Of a stretch of DNA of 64,000 nucleotides, positions 34,049-43,355 are shown piece by piece (within the stretch, counting starts at the first letter, position 1; each line of letters opens with the position of its first letter). Origin of the DNA: Streptococcus thoraltensis DSM 12221 (GTDB lineage: Bacteria; Bacillota; Bacilli; Lactobacillales; Streptococcaceae); the NCBI RefSeq assembly GCF_000380145.1, contig NZ_KB904609.1, positions 62,001 through 126,000 of the forward strand, written 5' to 3'. Under the pieces are notes generated by a model that was given only the letters and a program-made list of their open reading frames with translations, was not told where the DNA came from and did no database searches. Made by a program: the position numbers and the translations under genes.

Positions 34049-34936
34049 ATGACATTTACGGTAAGCATTCAAAACCCTTATTCCGAGACAACGGTTAAGG
34101 AACTCTTAGAAGAACATTTTTTAATCCCGCGTAAGATAAGACACTTCCTACGAACCAAAAAACACGTTCGTGTTAATCATGAATTGATCAATTGGCAAAG
34201 TCCAGTTGAACTGGGAGACACCGTTGAACTCACCTTCGATGAGGAGGATTATCCCACTAAAGAAATTCCTTTTGGGGAGGCTCAACTGGTTGATTGTCTC
34301 TATCAAGATGAGCATATCATCATTGTGAACAAGCCTGAGGGCATGAAAACACATGGCAATGAACCAACTGAGATTGCTCTTTTAAATCATGTTTCTGCCT
34401 TTGTAGAACAGACCTGCTATGTTGTTCATCGCCTAGATATGGAGACCAGTGGTGCCGTGCTTTTCGCTAAAAATCCTTTTATTCTTCCAATCCTAAACCG
34501 ACTTTTGGAAAATAAGAAGATCAAGCGCCAGTACTGGGCATTGGTCCAAGGGCATTTTTCTGACAAAAAACTGACCTACCGCCAAGCAATCGGTCGTCAT
34601 CGTCACGACCGGCGCAAGCGAGTGGTGGATAGACGAAAAGGGCAAAAGGCTGTCACTCACGTCCAAGTCCTCAAAGCTTTTGGCACAACGAGCCTCATCA
34701 ACTGTCAGCTAGATACAGGACGCACCCATCAAATCCGAGTCCATCTCAGTCATGACGATCATCCCATCTTAGGTGATCCCCTCTACCACACAAAGTCAAA
34801 AGGACGGCTGATGTTGCATGCACACGAGCTATCTTTTACACATCCACTAACTCTTGAAACAGTCCGTGTTTCAGCTAAGTCAAAAACGTTTGAAGACTGC
34901 CTAGCAATAGCCAGTAAACATAGTCAAATGAATTAA
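34049..34936 (+). CDS. RluA/RluD-family pseudouridine synthase
   Basis: RNA pseudouridine synthase of 295 residues. The catalytic motif is VVHRLDMETSGAVLFAKN (HRLD), followed by LDTGRTHQIRVHLSHDDHPILGDPLY. The N-terminal part resembles an S4-like domain (LIPRKIRHFLRTKKHVRVNHELI). The RNA target cannot be told. No ribosome binding site precedes the ATG at 34049, and the -10 lies immediately upstream, suggesting a leaderless message. The last five codons (S-Q-M-N-stop) lie inside the repeat element that starts at 34919. Confidence 0.85.
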   Translation: MTFTVSIQNPYSETTVKELLEEHFLIPRKIRHFLRTKKHVRVNHELINWQSPVELGDTVELTFDEEDYPTKEIPFGEAQLVDCLYQDEHIIIVNKPEGMKTHGNEPTEIALLNHVSAFVEQTCYVVHRLDMETSGAVLFAKNPFILPILNRLLENKKIKRQYWALVQGHFSDKKLTYRQAIGRHRHDRRKRVVDRRKGQKAVTHVQVLKAFGTTSLINCQLDTGRTHQIRVHLSHDDHPILGDPLYHTKSKGRLMLHAHELSFTHPLTLETVRVSAKSKTFEDCLAIASKHSQMN

Positions 34937-35126
34937 CTTCCAGACAAGGAACAGAAAGCCGCGGACAGTACTTGATACTCAATAAAAATCAAAAGCAGAC
35001 TAGGCGACACAGATAGCAGATAGAACTGTCTTCATCACATCAAGTCAACAAGTCTGCTTTTGCTTTGCAAAGAGTATGGGCAAGTCGAAAGTGACAAGGT
35101 ATCAAAGTTTATTCAAAAGACTATTC
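34919..35126 (+). repeat. composite MITE-like repeat overlapping the end of the pseudouridine synthase gene
   Basis: The outer element begins ATAGTCAAATGAATTAACTT and ends TTATTCAAAAGACTAT. The inner element (about 34977-35078) sits at the usual site with a small deletion of the right flank. The outer end reads AGT CAA ATG AAT TAA in the gene's frame, so the insertion replaced the gene's original 3' end. Confidence 0.8.
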
Positions 35127-35286
35127 AAAGAAACCACCTAACCTCTCTGTTAGAAGCTCTATCATTTCTGTAGTGGTAACACCACTGCAAGGGTTATGGG
35201 GCTTTTTCAGTACGAGCAAAAGGTTTCATATGACTTCTAATGAAAAACGACAAAACTCACATCAGAAAGCCTCAATACTCCTTGCT

Positions 35287-35366
35287 GTGCATAGGCAAAA
35301 TGAGAGAACCAATAGGATTCTCTCACACTTAACGATAAGTCACCCGCTACAGTTGACAAAAAGCCT
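35287..35366 (-). repeat. second copy of a terminator-bearing repeat; probable terminator of the galactoside PTS operon
   Basis: Read on the minus strand it matches the element at 53210-53316: GTCAACTGTAGCGGGTGACT, a short AT stretch, then the hairpin GAGAGAATC ... GGTTCTCTC followed by ATTTTG. It lies 77 bp beyond the PTS IIA stop codon in the right direction to terminate that operon. The rest of the 35127-35442 gap shows nothing clear. Confidence 0.6.
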
Positions 35367-35442
35367 AAAAGCCCTTCTCAGTTCAAGTTCACTAATCGCT
35401 TAGCTTTGTCGTCACTAAAACAGTCCCATAGAAGGGACTGGA

Positions 35443-35844
35443 TTACTCATCTTCATCATCTGTCATAGCTAAGAGATCATTGACATGATGGATATTTTCA
35501 GCACCGAAGATTTTTAAATCAATGCTTTCACCAATAAGGTAGCTGTTAATGAAACCGACAACCATTGGCATATTCATGCCGGCGTACAAGTCATAATGAT
35601 AGCCCTTCATCAGAAGTTGTCCTGCCACATTACAAGGAGTTCCTCCCATCAAATCTGCTAACATAACGAACTCATCAAGCCCCTCAATAGTTTGCAAAAG
35701 TTTTTGTTCAAACTCTTTTGGCCCCTCTTCTGGAAGCAAGCAAACAGTGTGGATATTTTCTTGCGGTCCCATAATCATCTCGGTGCTTTTTTTAAGTTCT
35801 TCACTAAAATGACCATGACTTATTAAAATTAAATCTTTTGCCAA
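35443..35844 (-). CDS. PTS mannose-family EIIA component
   Basis: Cytoplasmic phosphocarrier of 133 residues. The phosphorylated His is in LILISHGHFSEEL at the N-terminus, and MLADLMGGTPCNVAGQLLM is the family signature. It starts at TTG with a strong AGGAGG 6 nt upstream, a rare start codon worth noting. It is last gene of the GH35/PTS operon. It accepts phosphate from HPr and passes it to EIIB. Confidence 0.9.
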   Translation of the reverse strand: MAKDLILISHGHFSEELKKSTEMIMGPQENIHTVCLLPEEGPKEFEQKLLQTIEGLDEFVMLADLMGGTPCNVAGQLLMKGYHYDLYAGMNMPMVVGFINSYLIGESIDLKIFGAENIHHVNDLLAMTDDEDE

Positions 35845-35856
35845 ATTTACCTCCTA

Positions 35857-36666
35857 TTAAACACCTAAAATCTTGAAGTATGACATCAAAAGGGCAAAAA
35901 TGATAATAATCAAAATAGCTTTTGTTGAACTCATACCTTTACGGCCTAGCAACCAGAAGACTAATCCTGTGAACAATGCTGGTACCAAACGTGGGAAGAT
36001 TTGGTCGAATAGATCTTGGATATTGATGACCTTATCTCCAATGTGCGGCTCAGCAATGAATTTGAAATTAATCATCGTTGCAATTAAAGCACCAACCATG
36101 AATACCCCCATGACAGATGCCGCATCAACCAAGGCACTCAACTTGTCACGCATAGTCGTTACCAGCTTGGTACCTTCTTTATAAGCGAATTCCAGTTGTT
36201 TCCAACGAAAGACCATAATCGCAATGTTGACAGCTACCCAGAGGAATACCCCAATTGGGTTACCATTTGATGCTAGTGAAGCTGCAACAGATCCCATAAT
36301 TGACGGAACAAGTGAAGCAAAAAGTGAGTCACCAATCGGAGCAAAAGGTCCCATCAAACCTGTTTTAACCCCATTAACCGCATCTTTAGACGACACCCCT
36401 TCATTTTCTTCCAAAGCTAGGTCGATACCAGTAATGATGGTATGGAAGAAATTTGACGTATTAAAGAATTGAACATGTGTTTTCATCATTTCTTTCAATT
36501 CTGGTGTGCCATCTCCATAAATTTTGCGCAGTTGAGGCAAAATAAGATAAAGATAACCTGACCCCTGCATACGCTCATAGTTCCATCCCCATTGGAAAGT
36601 AAAGAGACTACGTTTATTAATTTGATTAAAATCTGCTTTTGTTAATTTGTAATTAGATTTCGTCAT
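35857..36666 (-). CDS. PTS mannose-family EIID component
   Basis: Membrane subunit of 269 residues. WGWNYERMQGSGYLYLILPQLRKIYG near the start and the GPFAPIGDSLFASLVPSIMG block are typical of EIID, with several hydrophobic helices at the C-terminal end. The ATG at 36666 (MTKSNYKLTK) lies inside the end of the EIIC gene (14-nt overlap) with GGGGA upstream, so the two are coupled. Confidence 0.9.
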   Translation of the reverse strand: MTKSNYKLTKADFNQINKRSLFTFQWGWNYERMQGSGYLYLILPQLRKIYGDGTPELKEMMKTHVQFFNTSNFFHTIITGIDLALEENEGVSSKDAVNGVKTGLMGPFAPIGDSLFASLVPSIMGSVAASLASNGNPIGVFLWVAVNIAIMVFRWKQLEFAYKEGTKLVTTMRDKLSALVDAASVMGVFMVGALIATMINFKFIAEPHIGDKVINIQDLFDQIFPRLVPALFTGLVFWLLGRKGMSSTKAILIIIIFALLMSYFKILGV

Positions 36667-37555
36667 CTTCGATTTCCCCACTTTCAGAAACTTGTGTTGT
36701 ATGTTCAACAACTGTCACATTTTGTCCATTTTTATAGTGTATTGTCGCAAGAGCGGCACCGATAATAGCAATACCAATCATTGGAAGACCTTTGAATGGC
36801 GATGCATCGAAAACAGTTTCTTTAAGCCCTGATTCACCAATGATACCACCCAAAGTTGTAGAAACAGTTTGTAAGTTACCATAAATCGTTGTCAACATAG
36901 CAGTCAAGCCGAAACCAAGTACCAAATAGTGTAAGTTTTTCTTGACTGGCAAGTAATGAAGCAAAATAGCAAACCCAAGACCTGGAAGCATTTTACCAGC
37001 CAGTGTCAAACCGTCGGCAATCCATTGGTAATCAGCAATTGTATTTACCATAGTTTCAACAGCACGACCACCAAGAGCGAGAGCGAGGAAAACAGGAAGC
37101 GCACGAGAAAGAGCCCATGGCACTGCACCTAAAAGATAGTTGCGTTCAATAGCCTTGTAGTTGAAATTATCAACGTGTTTATCGATACGATGTGCGAAAT
37201 AAGTTGTTGAAAAACGTCCTAGAATATCAGTGTAAACCAAGAGAGCTGCTACTGGAACGGCAATCGTTGAAACGGCCAGTTCCGGTTTAATTCCTTGTCC
37301 AACAGAGAAAGCCGTTGCCAAAACCGCACCTGATGTGGCATCAATACGTGAAGCCCCACCAAAAGTACCAACACCTAAAACTAATAACTGAAGACTACCA
37401 CCGATAATCAGACCCGTTGTCATATCTCCCATAATCAATCCAGAAATAAATCCGGCAAAAACAGGGGACCCAGCAGAGGAGTTAATGGTCAGCTCGTCTA
37501 AGATTTGATAAGCTGAATATAAAGTAAGTAATAAAATTTGCCACCATTCAATCAT
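36653..37555 (-). CDS. PTS mannose-family EIIC component
   Basis: Membrane permease subunit of 300 residues starting MIEWWQILLLTLYSAYQILDEL, with the AGFISGLIMGDMTTGLIIGGSLQLLVLGVGTFGGASRID region characteristic of EIIC (IIC signature around GDMTTGLIIGGSLQL). The ATG at 37555 is preceded by a near-perfect AGGAGGTT. The long upstream in-frame extension is not expected to be translated. Confidence 0.9.
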   Translation of the reverse strand: MIEWWQILLLTLYSAYQILDELTINSSAGSPVFAGFISGLIMGDMTTGLIIGGSLQLLVLGVGTFGGASRIDATSGAVLATAFSVGQGIKPELAVSTIAVPVAALLVYTDILGRFSTTYFAHRIDKHVDNFNYKAIERNYLLGAVPWALSRALPVFLALALGGRAVETMVNTIADYQWIADGLTLAGKMLPGLGFAILLHYLPVKKNLHYLVLGFGLTAMLTTIYGNLQTVSTTLGGIIGESGLKETVFDASPFKGLPMIGIAIIGAALATIHYKNGQNVTVVEHTTQVSESGEIEDDEI

Positions 37556-37993
37556 GATGAAACCTCCTAAATAAAATGCCAAAGGCAGAAATAAGCACTG
37601 AAAACAAAAGGATAACCCTAAAAAAGATATTGTTGCCATCCAAGGCACGACAAACAACAGTTAGGCATTAACCAGTGATAGCAAAAAATCCTTCAAATCG
37701 CCCAAACGCCTACGATGAGAAGATGGGCAACAGGCGTTCACTTCAGTTTCAACTCATATTATAAGCCTGTGTTTGATGTCAAAGAGAAGCATTCCCCTGA
37801 AACGGAAAGAGAAGCAACAAGAACAATAAAAGTCTCTAGAGAGTTGAACCTTTAAAATCTTGCAAGACAGGCTCGTGAGGCATTGTCCTTGCTTCCCAGA
37901 AATGAATGAGCGTGTGCCACCTCAAAACCATTGACTTTTTTCATAATCCCTTTAGATGAATGCCTTTAGAAAAAACAATACTTCTACTAATCC
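37556..37993 (-). other. 438-bp gap between PTS EIIB and EIIC genes
   Basis: No supported gene. A hairpin at 37862-37892 (GCAAGACA ... TGTCCTTGC on the plus strand, about 8 bp with a bulge) could partially terminate or mark RNA processing, so that upstream bgaC-EIIB and downstream EIIC-EIID-EIIA differ in expression. A gap of this size inside a PTS operon is unusual. Confidence 0.45.
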
Positions 37994-38479
37994 CTATCTT
38001 ACTTTTTCAAGCAAAATCATGAAATCCTGAGCACTGTCATTTGGAACCATTTGATGAATGATTTTCGTTCCTTTAGCATGAATCGCTTCAAAGATTTCGA
38101 TATCCTCATCCACTACATTAACTGAACGAGAAACTGCACGTGTTTCTGGTGTTTGTGACATATTTCCAACATTGAGTTCCGGGATAGATACGCCTTTTTC
38201 CATCAGTGCTAAAAAGCGATCTGGTCGGCGCGCAACAATCAAGAGACGCTGTGAATCATAACGCCCTGCTAAAATATTGGCAGCCGCTTTTTCCTCTGTT
38301 AAAATTGATAATTTAACACCGGCTGGCGTTGCTAATTTCAAACCTGTTTTTTCCAAGTCATTATTAACAATATCATTATCAACAACCATAATTCGGCTGA
38401 TATTTAATTTCGTTGTCCACAGATTAGCCACCTGACCGTGAATTAAACGACCATCAATACGAGCTGCAACAATTGTCAT
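37994..38479 (-). CDS. PTS mannose-family EIIB component
   Basis: Cytoplasmic subunit of 161 residues. The phosphorylated His is in ARIDGRLIHGQVANLW at the N-terminus, and IMVVDNDIVNNDLEKTGLKLATPAGVKLSIL follows the family pattern. It overlaps the GH35 gene stop by 4 nt (ATGA), so it is co-translated with it. Confidence 0.92.
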   Translation of the reverse strand: MTIVAARIDGRLIHGQVANLWTTKLNISRIMVVDNDIVNNDLEKTGLKLATPAGVKLSILTEEKAAANILAGRYDSQRLLIVARRPDRFLALMEKGVSIPELNVGNMSQTPETRAVSRSVNVVDEDIEIFEAIHAKGTKIIHQMVPNDSAQDFMILLEKVR

Positions 38480-40260
38480 AAGTTTTCTCCTTCCATTTCC
38501 TTATAAATAGGGTGATTTTTTAAGGATAAGCGATTGTGATAGATGCCTTCTGTTTCGAAGACGGTAATAATATTTCGACCTTTTTTAATGAGAACACCCG
38601 GTAGATAGAGTGATAAGGTTGGACCAACTTGCCAAAACCTTCCCAAATGATAGCCATTGATAAATACGACACCCTTACCAAATGACGACAGATCAATGTA
38701 AGTATCTTTAGGACTTTGACAGTCAAATTCAAACTCATAGAAGCTTGGAAGCCCCTCCTGCCACTGTCCCTCATAGGAAATCTTTTCAATGTTATCAAGA
38801 GGTAGTGGATACTGCTCCCAACCACCTACAAAATGCAAATCCGCCATCAGACCACGACCAAGCCCCTTGCTCTGTGTTGAGGCTTCTAACTTGTGTCCGT
38901 AAGTCACACGCCCCATATTTTCCACTAAAATATCAATCCGACTGTCACTTGTTTCTTGCTTAATCATGATGTCAGCACCAATTTCGTCTTGATATTGAGT
39001 CGCCACTTTCTGATCATCTAAGAAAACATGGATTCGATCTCTAGCATCAATAACACGAAGTCTTTCCTCTTCATGGTCACGAGGTAAACGAGTTCGATAA
39101 AAGATATATCCTGTTGCCTGCCCCAATGCTTCCATGTTTTGAGGATAGAAGCTTTCCCGTGAAGTCGATAAGTGGGCTAAGGTATCTTTTAAAGTCACCT
39201 TTCGTTTTAAAGAAATATCAGCTAGTGCCATACTTTCTTTCACCAGAGGCTCTTTATAATCTAAATCAGGATAAGCCACTTTCAAGCGTTTTTGAAGCGC
39301 ATAAAACTTGGGGCTAGGATTACCAGCTTCATCTAAAATAGCGTCATAATCGTAAGATGTTACCTGGGGTAAATCCCTATCTCGTCTCGCAGATGCGCCA
39401 TTCATAAAACCAAAGTTGGTTCCGCCATGGAACATATAGAGATTAATGCTTCCCTCTTCCAAGACCTCCATAACCGAATCCGCCAATTCTTCTGGATCAC
39501 GCCGTATCATTGGTTCTTTCCAACGATTGAACCAACCGTCCCAAAACTCCATACTCATTAAAGGCCATTTTTTCCCATGTTGCTGGAAAAACGAACGCAT
39601 CCTAGCAAAGTTCAGTTTCGCTTTTGAGCCAAAATTTCCGGTAACAAGAACATCGTCATCGATCAAGCTGCCAGCTCTCATCGTCGCTTGCCAAGCACCG
39701 TCTGATGTGAAGAATGGAGCCGATAAACCATTTTCCTCCATTAGTTTCTTCAAAGCCCGAAGGTAGCGTTTATTCTCCCCATAGGAGCCATACTCATTTT
39801 CAACTTGGAACATCAAGATATTTCCGCCCTGTTCAAGTTGATGCTTTGCCAACTTCGGTAGCAACACCTTATAATATCTTTCAACATAAGCTAAAAATTT
39901 AGGATCATCTGAGCGCACTTTAACTTGTTTTTCAATCAGCCAAGCGGGTAACCCTCCAAATTCCCATTCTGCACAAATATAGGGACTTGGTCGGACAATG
40001 GCATACAACCCTAGTTCCTGCGCCATAGTTAAAAAAGCATCTAAATCTAAATTTTTTGAAAAATCATATTCGCCTTCTTTAGATTCGTGTCTATTCCATG
40101 GAACATAGGTTTCAACAGTGTTAAACCCTAGAGCCTTCAGGTTGTATAAGGAGTGGTACCAGCTAGCTTTTGGAACTCTAAAATAGTGTATTGCGCCAGA
40201 TAGTATTTTAAAAGGACGACCATCTAGGTAAAAGTCTTCCCCAATCGTGAACTTACTCAC
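38476..40260 (-). CDS. bgaC: GH35 beta-galactosidase, BgaC-like
   Basis: Glycosyl hydrolase of 594 residues without a signal peptide. The family-35 signature NILMFQVENEYGSYGENKRYL carries the acid/base Glu, and PLMSMEFWDGWFNRW carries the nucleophile Glu. C-terminal jelly-roll domains include FDCQSPKDTYIDLSSFGKGVVFINGYHLGRFW, split here by pattern GKGVVFINGYHLGRFW. By context and length it resembles pneumococcal BgaC, which removes beta-1,3-linked galactose from galacto-N-biose or lacto-N-biose. First gene of the operon with PTS IIB, IIC, IID, IIA. A cre site and a 38-bp palindrome lie just upstream. Confidence 0.93.
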   Translation of the reverse strand: MSKFTIGEDFYLDGRPFKILSGAIHYFRVPKASWYHSLYNLKALGFNTVETYVPWNRHESKEGEYDFSKNLDLDAFLTMAQELGLYAIVRPSPYICAEWEFGGLPAWLIEKQVKVRSDDPKFLAYVERYYKVLLPKLAKHQLEQGGNILMFQVENEYGSYGENKRYLRALKKLMEENGLSAPFFTSDGAWQATMRAGSLIDDDVLVTGNFGSKAKLNFARMRSFFQQHGKKWPLMSMEFWDGWFNRWKEPMIRRDPEELADSVMEVLEEGSINLYMFHGGTNFGFMNGASARRDRDLPQVTSYDYDAILDEAGNPSPKFYALQKRLKVAYPDLDYKEPLVKESMALADISLKRKVTLKDTLAHLSTSRESFYPQNMEALGQATGYIFYRTRLPRDHEEERLRVIDARDRIHVFLDDQKVATQYQDEIGADIMIKQETSDSRIDILVENMGRVTYGHKLEASTQSKGLGRGLMADLHFVGGWEQYPLPLDNIEKISYEGQWQEGLPSFYEFEFDCQSPKDTYIDLSSFGKGVVFINGYHLGRFWQVGPTLSLYLPGVLIKKGRNIITVFETEGIYHNRLSLKNHPIYKEMEGENL

Positions 40261-40277
40261 CGAGCACCTCCTTGATT

Positions 40278-40291
40278 TGTAATCGCTTTCT
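40278..40291 (-). promoter_or_regulatory. cre (CcpA) site upstream of bgaC
   Basis: TGTAATCGCTTTCT matches the cre consensus TGWAANCGNTNWCA at all but the last position. It is 18 bp upstream of the bgaC start, downstream of the promoter, which would block elongation or initiation under glucose. Confidence 0.65.
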
Positions 40292-40305
40292 TTTTATTGA
40301 TATAA

Positions 40306-40343
40306 TAGTACATCCAACTTGTCATATCAAGTTAGATGTACTA
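40306..40343. promoter_or_regulatory. 38-bp operator-like palindrome between bgaC and the GntR-type gene
   Basis: Arms TAGTACATCCAACTTG and CAAGTTAGATGTACTA pair at 15 of 16 positions around TCATAT. The core ACTTG-N6-CAAGT has the shape of a HutC-subfamily GntR operator. It overlaps the likely -10 regions of both divergent genes, so the neighbouring GntR protein probably controls bgaC and itself here. Confidence 0.75.
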
Positions 40344-40361
40344 TTTTTTTAGATTTTTTGC

Positions 40362-40367
40362 TATAAT
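40362..40367 (+). promoter_or_regulatory. -10 box of the GntR-type regulator
   Basis: TATAAT at 40362-40367, 19 bp beyond the palindrome, with no clear -35. The transcript would start about 30 nt before the ATG at 40403. Confidence 0.5.
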
Positions 40368-40402
40368 TGAACAGATTATTTGAAACACAGGATGAAAAGG
40401 AT

Positions 40403-41116
40403 ATGAAACTAAGCAAAGAACCTAAATATCTAAAGCTCAAAAAAAACTTACAGAACCAAATTTTATCTGGTAACTTTCAAGAAGGTGACAAATTTCATAC
40501 CGAATCTGAATTAGTCTCTGCTTTTAACGTTAGCTCGATCACTGCTATCAGAGCCTTAAATGAGTTAGAAAAAGAGGGGTTGGTTAAACGCAAACAAGGG
40601 GTGGGAACCTTTGTTTCACGCTCTCGTTTAGAAACGCTGGTCAAGTTTTCTGATATTGAATTATTTCACCCATCGCAAGATGACACCATCGTTTTAAGTG
40701 TGACTAAAGGAAACCATCCCAAGTATTTAAGCCGGTTAGGTCTACATAAAACCGAATACTACTACCAAGTCATACGTCTAAGAACGGCTCAGGGAAATCC
40801 ATATATCTACCACCACACCTACTTGCCTCATGATTTTGTTAAAGAGGCTCATGCAGACAAAGAGCAGTTTAAATCGATATACCAATTGTTCAAAAAGGAT
40901 TTCAATATCATTATGAGTGACGAAGCTTTCGAAGAAACCAACGAAATTTGTCTGTCTTATCCAGAAGCAGTAGCGGAACAGTTAAAACTCAATGCGAAAG
41001 AGCCTGTTGTCTTACAAATTCGTACGACACGTCAAAAGAAAAGTAATCGCATCTTAGAATATATCGAAACCTATAAACGTTGGGATTATTATAAATTCAA
41101 AATTTCCTCTCATTAA
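40403..41116 (+). CDS. GntR/HutC-family regulator of the GH35-PTS operon
   Basis: Regulator of 237 residues. The N-terminal winged helix (about 1-70) includes FHTESELVSAFNVSSITAIRALNELEKEGLVKRKQGVGTFV, and a UTRA ligand-binding domain follows (YYYQVIRLRTAQGNPYIYHHTYLP and EYIETYKRWDYYKFKI). It is divergent from bgaC. ATG 40403 (MKLSKEPKYLK) follows AAAAGG closely. Ligand likely a phosphorylated amino sugar or galactoside. Confidence 0.87.
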   Translation: MKLSKEPKYLKLKKNLQNQILSGNFQEGDKFHTESELVSAFNVSSITAIRALNELEKEGLVKRKQGVGTFVSRSRLETLVKFSDIELFHPSQDDTIVLSVTKGNHPKYLSRLGLHKTEYYYQVIRLRTAQGNPYIYHHTYLPHDFVKEAHADKEQFKSIYQLFKKDFNIIMSDEAFEETNEICLSYPEAVAEQLKLNAKEPVVLQIRTTRQKKSNRILEYIETYKRWDYYKFKISSH

Positions 41117-41175
41117 CTCGTCTAATGATGCGTCCTGTTCTATTATTATTCATCCATCAGAACATCAAGGTAGAA

Positions 41176-42162
41176 CTACTTCACTTTATCTTCCCATGAG
41201 GTAGCCGTTTCTTGAAGAACTTTATTGAGTTCATTGATATTTTTTAAACCTTCAGTACGAAGCCATTCTCGAGCTGCCTCTGGACCATCTGTAATGTAAA
41301 CAGGAACCGCTCCAGACCATGTAGCACGACCACAAAGAACGCCATTAAATTTAGCACCTGATTCCGCCGCAAACTTAAGGGTTTCTTGGAAGAGCTTAGC
41401 GGACACACCCGCACTCAAATAGATATAAGGAAGCTCACTAGCTGCCTCTTGTTCACGAAAGGCTTGCTCTGCCTCCTCTTTCGTATAGACAAACTCTCCC
41501 TCTGCAAATCCTTCCACAAAATTCATATTGACAGGAACTTCTACTTTTAACACATCAACACCAAAGCGTTCTTGTGAAAAGATTTTCATTGCACCGTTAA
41601 CTTTATGTGCCTTCACTTTGGCAAAAGCTGCGCTATTATTGTCTGAAATTCCTTCATCATAAGTGAGAATTTCCAAGTAAAAAGGAATGTCTTCAGCCTT
41701 GCATTCTGAACCGATACGTTCAATATAAGCCTTCTTCTGCTCGTTAACAGCTTCGTCACCATCCACATCATAGTAAAGCAAAAATTTCACCGCATCAGCG
41801 CCAGCTTCTTTGATGCGTTTGGCTGACCAAACATCAAGGCAGTCTGGTAAACGGCTTGTTGTTGTCACATCATAACCTGTTTTTTCATAAGCTAGAAGCA
41901 ATCCTGCATCTTCGTGACGGACTTTTATCGCAGGAAGTCCATATTCAGGATCAAGAAGGATTGAAGAAGCGTATTGTGTCAATTCTTCTGAAACCAGACT
42001 TTTAAGTTCTTCTATTTGTTCAATCGTTGGCTCCTGCGCTTGATGTTTTGCCATCATGCGTTTAAGAGCTCCCCGTTGGTCAAAAGCAAGAGCAGAAATG
42101 ATACCATTATCACTCAGCTGCTTCATTGATTGGTATTTAGTTTCCGTTAATGTTAAAGCCAT
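41176..42162 (-). CDS. lacD: tagatose 1,6-diphosphate aldolase
   Basis: LacD-family class I aldolase of 328 residues that splits tagatose-1,6-bisphosphate into DHAP and glyceraldehyde-3-phosphate. Landmarks: [19 protein letters not shown] at the start, [15 protein letters not shown] (Schiff-base Lys region) and the late [15 protein letters not shown]. It follows agaS by 8 bp. The lacABC genes are absent nearby, so the tagatose-6-phosphate kinase must be elsewhere. Confidence 0.9.
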   Translation of the reverse strand: MALTLTETKYQSMKQLSDNGIISALAFDQRGALKRMMAKHQAQEPTIEQIEELKSLVSEELTQYASSILLDPEYGLPAIKVRHEDAGLLLAYEKTGYDVTTTSRLPDCLDVWSAKRIKEAGADAVKFLLYYDVDGDEAVNEQKKAYIERIGSECKAEDIPFYLEILTYDEGISDNNSAAFAKVKAHKVNGAMKIFSQERFGVDVLKVEVPVNMNFVEGFAEGEFVYTKEEAEQAFREQEAASELPYIYLSAGVSAKLFQETLKFAAESGAKFNGVLCGRATWSGAVPVYITDGPEAAREWLRTEGLKNINELNKVLQETATSWEDKVK

Positions 42163-42170
42163 AAGACCTC

Positions 42171-43346
42171 CTACTGTTTATAATCATGAATCGTTACCCC
42201 TTTAACGACACGGTTAACTGTTCCTGTTGCAGATGGGGTATCAGGAAGATTGTTTACTTTGATAGAAGATAGTAGAGCAATCGTTTGAGCTACCAAAATA
42301 TATGGCAAAGCTAGATAGGCATCTGGTAATATCTCATGAGCGGCAAATGTAAACGCATCCCCTGAAAAGGCTGACCCATCTCCTTGGATAAGCGCCAAGG
42401 TTTTAACGGCAATATTATCCGCATAGACTTCTTCTAAAATATCCAAATCATACTGACGAACATAAGGATGATTGTTGACAAACCCAATCACAATCGTCTT
42501 GTCATTGACAAAGGATTTTGGACCATGACGGAAGCCCATCGAAGAATCGAAAACGGTTACAATTTTCCCTGCTGTTAATTCTAGAAGCTTCAATTGAGCC
42601 TCCCTAGTTAAACCAGACAGGCTACCTGAACCGATATAAACGACACGATCAAAGTCTACGTCAACTAAAGCCTGTAATTCTGCTTCACGTTCAATGACAG
42701 ATTCAGCCAAGATTGACGCTGTTTTAACATAACTTCCTTTAGCATCATCAGACAAGGACCGATCAAACACCAATAAAGCTGATAACATCATACAAGAAAA
42801 ACTTCCTGTCATGGCAAAACCAGCATCATTGGAACGGCTCGGTTGTAATAAGAGGTAATGATTGTCCTGACTTTTAGCCGCTTTTGCTAATTCACCATCT
42901 TCGGCACAAGTAATGCTGAGGTGAAAAATATTGTCAATGAATTGATTTGCCAAATCTACTGCAGCCAAACTTTCAGGACTATTACCACTTCGAGCAAAGG
43001 ATACTAATAAAACCGTATCTTCAGGATAAAAATAATAGTGCGGTGCTGCTACAATATCGGTTGTAGCGACACTTGAGAATAAAAAGTCTTCGCGATTTCC
43101 CTTAGTCTGCAAGTAGCTCACAATACTATTTCCAACGTATTCTGATGTGCCTGCTCCTGTAAAGATGACTTTAACTGGCTGACCATTGCTTGAAGCAAGG
43201 ACGCTTTCTAAAAACTTATCAATAGCGTCTTTCTGATGCTTGTAATTTTCAAAGGCTTCTAGCCACAGTTCTGGCTGCTGCTTAATTTCACGAGTAGTGA
43301 TAGCTGCACCTAATTTTTCTAATTCTTCTATGGATAATTGAAACAT
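42171..43346 (-). CDS. agaS: SIS-domain sugar isomerase/deaminase AgaS
   Basis: Protein of 391 residues with two SIS domains: [18 protein letters not shown] and [21 protein letters not shown], then [24 protein letters not shown]. AgaS converts galactosamine-6-phosphate to tagatose-6-phosphate, which fits the LacD aldolase downstream and the GH35/PTS operon nearby. It is second gene after the GntR regulator (gap 9 bp). Confidence 0.9.
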   Translation of the reverse strand: MFQLSIEELEKLGAAITTREIKQQPELWLEAFENYKHQKDAIDKFLESVLASSNGQPVKVIFTGAGTSEYVGNSIVSYLQTKGNREDFLFSSVATTDIVAAPHYYFYPEDTVLLVSFARSGNSPESLAAVDLANQFIDNIFHLSITCAEDGELAKAAKSQDNHYLLLQPSRSNDAGFAMTGSFSCMMLSALLVFDRSLSDDAKGSYVKTASILAESVIEREAELQALVDVDFDRVVYIGSGSLSGLTREAQLKLLELTAGKIVTVFDSSMGFRHGPKSFVNDKTIVIGFVNNHPYVRQYDLDILEEVYADNIAVKTLALIQGDGSAFSGDAFTFAAHEILPDAYLALPYILVAQTIALLSSIKVNNLPDTPSATGTVNRVVKGVTIHDYKQ

Positions 43347-43355
43347 AAAAACCTC

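Noticed and set aside
35173-35403. 76-codon frame downstream of the pseudouridine synthase
   Set aside because: No ribosome binding site, biased composition, and it overlaps the terminator-bearing repeat.
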